From Pseudomonas bharatica CSV86 (lineage in GTDB: Bacteria; Pseudomonadota; Gammaproteobacteria; Pseudomonadales; Pseudomonadaceae): a stretch of DNA of 64,000 nucleotides. A program made the translations under genes and the position numbers. Below, piece after piece: positions 55,170-64,000 of this stretch; position 1 is the first letter of the stretch, and each line of letters starts with the position of its first letter. Where the stretch lies: assembly GCF_000319305.2 (NCBI RefSeq), contig NZ_AMWJ02000001.1:1054001-1118000 (forward strand). Reading direction: 5' to 3'. The notes beneath the pieces were generated by a model. It ran no database searches and was not told the DNA's origin. It saw only the letters and a program-made list of their open reading frames with translations.

Positions 55170-55643
55170 TTAACCTAGGCGAATGTTCAGGCTCTGCGCG
55201 CTTCCGACGTTGGCGGCACGGGTCAGTTGTTGCCGTGCTGCGCTGCCAAGTGGGGTCAGCCAGCTCACCACGGTGTGGCTGCGGCCCAGGCGCAGGGCGT
55301 CGCAGGCCAGTTGCAGGGCGCTCTGGTTGCCACGGGGTTGCAGGATCAGGATGCGTTCGCGGTTCAGCCCGGCATCACGCAGCCAGGCCTGGGTGAGGCT
55401 GGCAGGTGGTGCGATCAGCGTCAGCCAGCGCGCATCTTCTTCCTCGCTCAACTCTCGCAGGACCGGTGCCAGCAGGTTCTGGCAGTGCTCCAGCGCACCA
55501 CGGAAAGACAACTCGCTGAAGACCTGCGGTTCATTGCTGGAACGCGCAGGCTTTTCCGCTTTGAGTCCAGGCAGCGCAGGCTGGGCCAGGAATGCCTCGA
55601 ACAGGGGTAACTGTGCTTGCTGTGGTGTGTGGGTAAACTGCAT
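55170..55643 (-). CDS. sulA: SOS cell-division inhibitor SulA
   Basis: A 157-aa inhibitor that binds FtsZ and blocks septation during DNA damage. Family features: ITL-type LTLIAPPASLTQAWLRDAGLN and ILILQPRG, LRLGRSHTVVSWL. The N-terminal 60 residues are variable, as in other pseudomonads. It starts 12 nt after the lexA stop, so it is co-transcribed with lexA and thus SOS-induced, unlike the stand-alone sulA of E. coli. Confidence 0.93.
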   Translation of the reverse strand: MQFTHTPQQAQLPLFEAFLAQPALPGLKAEKPARSSNEPQVFSELSFRGALEHCQNLLAPVLRELSEEEDARWLTLIAPPASLTQAWLRDAGLNRERILILQPRGNQSALQLACDALRLGRSHTVVSWLTPLGSAARQQLTRAANVGSAQSLNIRLG

Positions 55644-55655
55644 GACGCCTCCTGG

Positions 55656-56270
55656 TTACCGGCGAATGACGCCGACGCTCAACCCCTCGATCACCAGGTC
55701 CTGTTCCTTCAGGTTGACCTCGATGGGGGCGAATTCGGGATTTTCCGCGATCAGCCAAACCTTGCTGCCTTCACGTTTGAAGCGCTTGACCGTGACTTCG
55801 TCACCCAGGCGGGCTACGACGATCTGCCCATTGCGCGCTTCGCGGGCGGTGTGCACGGCGAGAAGGTCGCCATCGAAGATGCCGACGTCCTTCATGCTCA
55901 TGCCGTGTACCCGCAACAGGTAGTCGGCGCGAGGATGGAAGAAGGAAGGGTTGATGGCGCAGGACTCCTCAATGTGCTGCTCCGCGAGGATGGGAGCGCC
56001 GGCGGCGACCCGGCCGATGATCGGCAGCGAGCTGTCGTCCTGCTGCGGACGGGCTTCGAAACCGGGGATGCGGATGCCACGGGATGCGCCCGGCGTCATC
56101 TCGATCGCACCCTTGCGTGCTAGTGCCTTGAGATGCTCTTCGGCAGCATTGGGAGACTTGAAGCCTAGCTCCTGGGCAATCTCGGCGCGGGTGGGAGGGA
56201 AGCCGTTGTCTTCCAGGCAGCGCTTGATAAAAGCCAGAATCTCAGCTTGGCGTGGCGTCAGTTTTAGCAT
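55656..56270 (-). CDS. lexA: SOS repressor LexA
   Basis: A 204-aa repressor with autoprotease. The winged-helix DNA-binding domain is 1-70 ([39 protein letters not shown]). The cleavage bond is A90-G91 (RVAAGAPI). The catalytic Ser125 is in HGMSMKDVG and Lys162 in EVTVKRF. All are intact. It is the first gene of lexA-sulA, divergent from psrA. Two LexA boxes upstream show autorepression. Confidence 0.97.
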   Translation of the reverse strand: MLKLTPRQAEILAFIKRCLEDNGFPPTRAEIAQELGFKSPNAAEEHLKALARKGAIEMTPGASRGIRIPGFEARPQQDDSSLPIIGRVAAGAPILAEQHIEESCAINPSFFHPRADYLLRVHGMSMKDVGIFDGDLLAVHTAREARNGQIVVARLGDEVTVKRFKREGSKVWLIAENPEFAPIEVNLKEQDLVIEGLSVGVIRR

Positions 56271-56280
56271 GTCGATGGCT

Positions 56281-56315
56281 CTGTCTTTTTATACAGTGAC
56301 TGGGATTATATACAG
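56281..56315 (-). promoter_or_regulatory. Two LexA boxes of the lexA-sulA promoter
   Basis: CTGTCTTTTTATACAG at 56281-56296 and CTGGGATTATATACAG at 56300-56315, 19 bp centre to centre, 10 nt upstream of the lexA start. The first keeps CTG-N10-CAG perfectly; the second has CTGG for CTGT. Confidence 0.88.
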
Positions 56316-56410
56316 TAGATTGGCTGCTGCAAGCCTCAGGCTACAGGCGGTAAGAAAAAGCGGGGCGGCTGTGCTCTAATAGCGCCCTCTGACTTGACAG
56401 TCACGTGGAT

Positions 56411-56437
56411 GAAACGTATGTTTCAAACAACTGTTTG
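56411..56437. promoter_or_regulatory. Two PsrA boxes in the psrA promoter
   Basis: GAAACGTATGTTTC (56411-56424) and CAAACAACTGTTTG (56424-56437), both perfect matches to (G/C)AAAC-N4-GTTT(G/C) and sharing one C. They end 16 nt before the psrA start, so PsrA should repress its own gene as reported in other pseudomonads. Confidence 0.85.
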
Positions 56438-56453
56438 TCAGGTAGATCATTTC

Positions 56454-57167
56454 ATGGCCCAATCGGAAACCGTCGAACGCATTCTTGATGCTGCAGAGCA
56501 GCTGTTCGCGGAAAAAGGCTTCGCCGAAACCTCGCTGCGCCTGATCACCAGCAAGGCCGGGGTCAACCTGGCGGCGGTCAATTATCACTTCGGCTCGAAG
56601 AAAGCCTTGATCCAGGCGGTTTTCTCGCGTTTCCTGGGGCCGTTCTGCCAAAGCCTCGAACGCGAACTGGACCGGCGCCAGGCGCGCCCCGAGCACAAGC
56701 CAAGCCTCGAAGAGCTCCTTGAAATGCTGGTGGAGCAGGCACTGGTGGTACAGCCGCGCAGCGGCAACGACCTGTCCATCTTCATGCGCTTGCTGGGCCT
56801 GGCCTTCAGCGAGAGCCAGGGGCACCTTCGGCGTTATCTGGAGGACATGTACGGCAAGGTCTTCCGCCGCTACATGCTGCTGGTCAACGAGGCAGCCCCG
56901 CGTATTCCCCCGATCGAACTGTTCTGGCGCGTGCACTTCATGCTCGGCGCCGCGGCGTTCAGCATGTCCGGGATCAAGGCGTTGCGGGCGATCGCCGAGA
57001 CCGATTTCGGCGTCAACACCTCCATCGAACAGGTGATGCGCCTGATGGTGCCGTTCCTCGCCGCCGGCATGCGTGCCGACAGCGGCGTCACCGACGATGC
57101 CATGGCCGCAGCGCAACTGCGCCCGCGCAGCAAGTCGACCGGTACGCCGGCTCCGGCCAAGGCCTGA
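56454..57167 (+). CDS. psrA: Fatty-acid-responsive TetR regulator PsrA
   Basis: A 237-aa TetR-family regulator. The HTH is in ILDAAEQLFAEKGFAETSLRLITSKAGVNLAAVNYHFGSK; the C-terminal TetR_C-type ligand domain fits PsrA, which is released by long-chain fatty acids and controls rpoS and fad genes. The start is the ATG at 56454, downstream of its operator; a longer in-frame reading would overlap the operator. Divergent from lexA, 183 bp between the starts, as in P. aeruginosa. Confidence 0.95.
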   Translation: MAQSETVERILDAAEQLFAEKGFAETSLRLITSKAGVNLAAVNYHFGSKKALIQAVFSRFLGPFCQSLERELDRRQARPEHKPSLEELLEMLVEQALVVQPRSGNDLSIFMRLLGLAFSESQGHLRRYLEDMYGKVFRRYMLLVNEAAPRIPPIELFWRVHFMLGAAAFSMSGIKALRAIAETDFGVNTSIEQVMRLMVPFLAAGMRADSGVTDDAMAAAQLRPRSKSTGTPAPAKA

Positions 57168-57211
57168 TTGCGACTGGGCGCGACGCCTGGCTTCGGCTAA
57201 GCTAGCGCCCC

Positions 57212-57735
57212 ATGTCTACTCTCGATCTGCTGCATATTTCCCTCGCCGACCAGGCCCTGTATGGCTTCGCCCAAGGGCGCCTGGTCGTGCGCCTGCCGGT
57301 GTCCACGGCGCTCAACGGCCCGGGTGAACGCAACGGTTCTGGCTGTACGCCGCGTGGCCTGCACCAAGTGCGGGCGAAGATCGGTGCCGGCCTGCCACAA
57401 GGTGCGGTGCTGCGCGGCCGACGCTGGACCGGTGAAACCTGGAGCCCCGAGCTGCACGAGCAGTTTCCCGGCCGCGACTGGATCCTGACCCGCATTCTCT
57501 GGCTGAGCGGCTGCGAGCCCGGCCGCAATCGCCTGGGGCGGTCGATACCTTCCGCCGCTACATCTATCTGCACGGCACGCCGGACTCCGAGCCCATGGGC
57601 GTGCCGTTGTCCCATGGCTGCATCCGCCTGCGCAATGTCGACCTGTTGAAGCTGTTCGACCAGGTTCCGGCGCACTGCCCGGTACGAATCGAAGAAGTCG
57701 CCTGCCCGCAGTGGGCAGGCGCGCCCCTTAACTGA
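57212..57735 (+). pseudogene. L,D-transpeptidase (YkuD), broken by a one-base deletion
   Basis: A YkuD-fold enzyme, about 174 aa once repaired, that forms 3-3 peptidoglycan cross-links or anchors proteins. The first frame reads MSTLDLLHISLADQALYGFA to about 57535, then shifts. Adding one G to the four-G run at 57535-57538 restores NRLGAVDTFRRYIYLHGT and the catalytic motif SHGCIRLRN (Cys and His of YkuD), ending at TGA 57733-57735. As sequenced, the frame runs on to 57649 without the active-site cysteine. The rest is undamaged, so an error or fresh mutation is likelier than decay. It lies between psrA and nagZ as in P. aeruginosa, and NagZ follows after 10 nt. Confidence 0.85.
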
Positions 57736-57745
57736 AGGATCATTC

Positions 57746-58756
57746 ATGACTGCCAGCCTGCAAGGCTCCCTGATGGTGGATATCGCCGGTACCTGGCTGA
57801 CCGCCGAAGACCGCCATCTCCTGCGCCAGCCCGAAGTGGCCGGCCTGATCATCTTCGCCCGCAACATCGACAGCCCGCGCCAGGTGCGCGAGCTGACCGC
57901 GTCGATCCGCGCCATTCGCCCGGACCTGATCCTCGCCGTGGACCAGGAAGGCGGCCGTGTCCAGCGCCTGCGCCAGGGCTTCGTGCGCCTGCCGGCAATG
58001 CGCGCCATCGCCGATAACGACAATGCCGAGTACCTCGCCGAGCAGTGCGGCTGGCTGATGGCGACCGAAGTGCTGGCAGTGGGGCTGGACCTGAGCTTCG
58101 CGCCGGTGCTGGACCTCGATCACCAGCGCAGTGCCGTAGTCGGCAGCCGCGCGTTCGAGGGGGATCCACTACGTGCGACGGCCCTGGCCGGCGCCTTTAT
58201 CCGTGGCATGAACGCCGCCGGCATGGCGGCTTGTGGCAAGCACTTCCCCGGTCACGGCTGGGCCGAGGCCGACTCCCATGTCGCGATCCCTACCGACGAG
58301 CGCAGCCTGGAGCAGATCCGAGCTGCCGACCTGGTGCCGTTCACCCGGCTCAGCGGCCAGTTGGCAGCTGTGATGCCGGCCCATGTCATCTACCCGCAGA
58401 TCGACAACCAGCCCGCTGGTTTCTCCCGCCGTTGGCTGCAGGAAATCCTGCGCGGCGAGCTGGGCTTCGATGGCGTGATCTTCAGCGATGACCTGTCCAT
58501 GGCCGGCGCCCACGTGGTAGGCGATGCGGCGGGCCGGATCGAAGCGGCGCTGAGTGCCGGCTGTGATATGGGGCTGGTGTGCAACGATCGTGCTGCGGCC
58601 GAGCTGGCGTTGAGTGCGGCGCAGCGGATGAACGTAACGCCGTCGCCGCGGATTGCGCGGATGCGCGGGCAGGGCTTCGCTCGCACCGATTATCGTGAGC
58701 AACCGCGCTGGCTGGAGGCGCTGGGGGCTTTGAAGCAGGCGCAATTGGTCGATTGA
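57746..58756 (+). CDS. nagZ: Beta-N-acetylhexosaminidase (NagZ)
   Basis: A 336-aa family GH3 cytoplasmic enzyme releasing GlcNAc from anhydro-muropeptides in wall recycling, which links to AmpC induction. Motifs: VDQEGGRVQRL (substrate loop), KHFPGHGWAEADSH with the flexible-loop His, and FSDDLSM with nucleophile Asp about 248. AGGA lies 7 nt before the ATG. It is probably co-transcribed with the L,D-transpeptidase gene. Confidence 0.95.
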   Translation: MTASLQGSLMVDIAGTWLTAEDRHLLRQPEVAGLIIFARNIDSPRQVRELTASIRAIRPDLILAVDQEGGRVQRLRQGFVRLPAMRAIADNDNAEYLAEQCGWLMATEVLAVGLDLSFAPVLDLDHQRSAVVGSRAFEGDPLRATALAGAFIRGMNAAGMAACGKHFPGHGWAEADSHVAIPTDERSLEQIRAADLVPFTRLSGQLAAVMPAHVIYPQIDNQPAGFSRRWLQEILRGELGFDGVIFSDDLSMAGAHVVGDAAGRIEAALSAGCDMGLVCNDRAAAELALSAAQRMNVTPSPRIARMRGQGFARTDYREQPRWLEALGALKQAQLVD

Positions 58757-58770
58757 TGTAGCGAATTCCA

Positions 58771-58854
58771 GGGCCTCATCGCTGGCAAGCCAGCTCCCAC
58801 AGTGTCCGCGGCGCCGCCGAACCTTGTGGGAGCTGGCTTGCCAGCGATGAGGCC
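58771..58854. repeat. REPIN
   Basis: Inverted REP pair GGCCTCATCGC...GCGATGAGGCC with a GC-rich spacer of about 22 bp, between the convergent nagZ and SNF2-type genes. Confidence 0.9.
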
Positions 58855-58861
58855 TTCGAAA

Positions 58862-62152
<3,291 letters not shown>

Positions 62153-62155
62153 GCG

Positions 62156-62728
62156 TTACTGCTCCATCATCTCGGGATCAGGCGCCGGGCTCGCCGGCGC
62201 GCCCACTTTGCGAATCTTCACCAGCAGCGCCAGGTGTCCGCCATCGAGGAACGTCAGCTCCGCGCTCTTCACGTTCTTGTTGCCCTGCTTGAACGCCTCG
62301 CTCTGTATCACTGCGCCGTTGGTGTCGAACTGGTTGACCCAGAAGTTTGCCTCGACACTGATGAAACGCGCTTCGCCCAGGCTGAGGTTGCCTTCGATGG
62401 GGAAGTGGCCGAACTGCTCCTGGCCGTCACTGATGGCGACCTTCGACACGCCACTGCCAACGCTCTGCTGCCAGGCCTTGTGCGCCAGCACGGTGTACTG
62501 GTTGTTGGCGGCGAGCGCGGCCACTTCCTTGTCGAGAATCGGTTGGCGCACATCGTATTGCGCGATCGGAGCTGCGCCGTCGCTCCAGTTTTCCGGAGCG
62601 AACTGGCTGGTGATGGCCGGCACCGCGTTCTGTCGCACCAGGATCATTTCCACCAGGTACTGGGTGTCGGCGAAAGCCGCCGGCGCGACCAGCGCCAGCA
62701 GCAGGGTGAGGTTGCGAATGGCACGCAT
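62156..62728 (-). CDS. CsiV-family periplasmic protein
   Basis: A 190-aa exported protein with a signal peptide (about 1-20, LLLALVAPAAFA) and the CsiV-type core YLVEMILVRQNAV followed by an Ala-rich helix and VEANFWVNQF, FLDGGHLALLVKIRKVG. In Vibrio, CsiV binds peptidoglycan and aids wall response to D-amino acids. The family role in Pseudomonas is not established here. It lies between mfd and the SNF2-type gene on the same strand, in one operon with them. Confidence 0.85.
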   Translation of the reverse strand: MRAIRNLTLLLALVAPAAFADTQYLVEMILVRQNAVPAITSQFAPENWSDGAAPIAQYDVRQPILDKEVAALAANNQYTVLAHKAWQQSVGSGVSKVAISDGQEQFGHFPIEGNLSLGEARFISVEANFWVNQFDTNGAVIQSEAFKQGNKNVKSAELTFLDGGHLALLVKIRKVGAPASPAPDPEMMEQ

Positions 62729-62737
62729 GGATCTTCC

Positions 62738-64000
62738 TTACGCGGTTTGCGGGGTGAGGCGCTCGAACAGCGCTTCGAGTGTCGAGAATCGTTCATCGGC
62801 GCGCTCCATGGGCACCATGAACCTGAACTGGGTGGCGCCTTCGAATTTGTAGCGCTTGGGCTGGCCCTGGATCAGCTTGATCAGTACCAGCGGATCGACC
62901 GGGGTCTCGCTTTCGAATTCGATCTTGCCGCCTTGCGGGCCGGCATCGACCTTCTTGATTCCGAGCTTCTCCGCCTGCAGCTTGAGCAGGGTCAGGCGGA
63001 TCAGGTTCTTGGTCGGTTCGGGAAGCAGGCCGAAGCGGTCGATCATCTCCACTTGCAGGTCGTTGAGGCCATCCTCGTCAACCGCCGACGCGATGCGCTT
63101 GTACAGGATCAGCCGCGCATGCACGTCGGGCAGGTAGTCCTCGGGAATCAGCGCCGGCAGGCGCAGGTTGATCTCGGGGCCGCCGCCCAGCGGCTGGTCG
63201 AGGTTCGGCTGGGTGCCCTTGCGGATCGCCTTGACCGCACGTTCGAGCATTTCCATGTAGAGGGTGAAACCCACCGCCTGGATCTGCCCGCTCTGGCCTT
63301 CGCCGAGCAGTTCGCCAGCACCGCGGATTTCCAGGTCGTTGGTCGCCAGCACGAAGCCGGCACCGAGATCCTGGGTGTTGGCGATGGCTTCCAGGCGCTT
63401 CTCCGCATCGGCGGTGATCTGCTGGCGCGGCGGCGTCAGCAGGTAGGCGTAGGCCTGGTGGTGGCTGCGTCCGACCCGGCCGCGCAACTGGTGCAGCTGG
63501 GCCAGGCCGAACTTGTCGGCGCGCTCGATGATGATGGTGTTGGCACTCGGCACGTCGATGCCGGTCTCGATGATGGTCGAGGCGATCAGCACGTTGAAGC
63601 GCTTGTGATAGAAGTCGCTCATCACTTGTTCGAGTTCGCGCTCGCGCATCTGCCCGTGGCCGATGCCGATGCGCGCCTCGGGCACCAGCTCGGCGAGGTC
63701 GGCGGCGCATTTCTCGATGCTCTTCACATCGTTGTGCAGGTAGTAGACCTGGCCGCCGCGCAGCAGCTCGCGCAGCAATGCTTCCTTGATCGTGCTCTTG
63801 TTCTGCTCCATGACGAAGGTGCGCACCGACAGGCGGCGGGCCGGCGGGGTGGCGATGATCGACAGATCGCGCATGCCCGACACCGCCATGTTCAGCGTGC
63901 GCGGGATCGGCGTGGCAGTCAGGGTGAGGATGTCGACTTCGCTGCGCAGGGCCTTGAGCTGTTCCTTCTGGCGCACGCCGAAACGGTGCTCCTCGTCGAT
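62738..64000 (-). CDS. mfd: Transcription-repair coupling factor Mfd (3' part)
   Basis: The C-terminal 420 codons of Mfd, which pushes stalled RNA polymerase off damaged DNA and recruits UvrA. The frame is open to the window edge and begins IDEEHRFGVRQKEQ, the DEEH ATPase motif with its mfd/RecG context. LTLTATPIPRTLNMAVSG (motif III), GIGHGQMRERELEQVM, ASTIIETGIDVPSANTIIIERADKFGLAQLHQL and LRGRVGRSHHQAYAYLL (motif VI) follow, with the D7 domain at the end. The remaining N-terminal two-thirds lie outside. Nine nt separate it from the CsiV-like start. Confidence 0.96.
   Translation of the reverse strand: MDEEHRFGVRQKEQLKALRSEVDILTLTATPIPRTLNMAVSGMRDLSIIATPPARRLSVRTFVMEQNKSTIKEALLRELLRGGQVYYLHNDVKSIEKCAADLAELVPEARIGIGHGQMRERELEQVMSDFYHKRFNVLIASTIIETGIDVPSANTIIIERADKFGLAQLHQLRGRVGRSHHQAYAYLLTPPRQQITADAEKRLEAIANTQDLGAGFVLATNDLEIRGAGELLGEGQSGQIQAVGFTLYMEMLERAVKAIRKGTQPNLDQPLGGGPEINLRLPALIPEDYLPDVHARLILYKRIASAVDEDGLNDLQVEMIDRFGLLPEPTKNLIRLTLLKLQAEKLGIKKVDAGPQGGKIEFESETPVDPLVLIKLIQGQPKRYKFEGATQFRFMVPMERADERFSTLEALFERLTPQTA

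Overview
The window is chromosomal DNA of a Pseudomonas, most likely of the P. fluorescens group. The supports are high-GC coding, the lexA-sulA operon divergent from psrA, the order fadB-fadA-(DUF1653)-topA-(DUF6586)-small ORF-sulA/lexA-psrA-Ldt-nagZ that I recall from P. aeruginosa, a Pseudomonas-type Aer, and many REP/REPIN palindromes with the GTGGGAGCTGGCTTGCCAGC core. There is no prophage, insertion sequence, CRISPR array or secondary-metabolite cluster. It is mostly conserved housekeeping and signalling DNA, densely packed.

Layout. 1-8.9 kb: the end of a CHASE-PAS-PAS-GGDEF diguanylate cyclase, PBP4 (dacB), YggL, and a BvgAS/EvgAS-like two-component operon whose giant hybrid kinase is split by a one-base deletion. 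8.9-20.3 kb: a dGTPase-like protein, an EAL phosphodiesterase, a yqjD-yqjE-yqjK-like membrane trio, an ammonium transporter, a Kef-type antiporter, a glutaredoxin-like protein, an M15 peptidase, a small LexA-box gene, an RluA-type pseudouridine synthase and the aerotaxis receptor. 20.5-32.5 kb: acnA, rlmM, a TusA-like protein, a large chemoreceptor, pdxB, a small PA1571-type protein, an MsbA-like ABC exporter and a malate:quinone oxidoreductase with a lipoprotein signal. 32.7-42 kb: tRNA-Pro(CGG), a YgdR-type lipoprotein, moaB-moeA, a glycosyltransferase, a YegS-like lipid kinase, a NarL-type two-component pair, an HPt-like small protein, cheV and a MOSC protein. 42-64 kb: slt, uup, a universal stress protein, fadBA, topA, sulA, lexA, psrA, an L,D-transpeptidase (frameshifted), nagZ, a SWIM-SNF2 helicase-like protein, a CsiV-like protein and the 3' part of mfd.

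Connections. Several regulatory circuits can be read from the DNA. Two LexA boxes precede lexA-sulA, and a further perfect LexA box precedes an unknown small gene at 17.3 kb. Two PsrA boxes offset by 13 bp lie upstream of psrA, and a degraded pair with the same 13-bp geometry lies upstream of fadBA, tying fatty-acid sensing to beta-oxidation. FliA (sigma-28)-type promoters precede cheV and aer. An inverted heptad pair resembling the Bordetella BvgA site precedes the BvgA-like regulator. Cell-wall genes (dacB, M15 peptidase, slt, Ldt, nagZ) and c-di-GMP or chemotaxis genes recur.

Caveat: the two broken genes (the BvgS-like kinase and the L,D-transpeptidase) each lack exactly one base in a G:C homopolymer. 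That is the typical signature of a sequencing or assembly error, so real inactivation should not be assumed. I found no convincing undescribed multi-gene system. The best leads are the SOS-box gene of unknown function, the BvgAS-like operon with its operator, and the conserved double-PsrA-box geometry.
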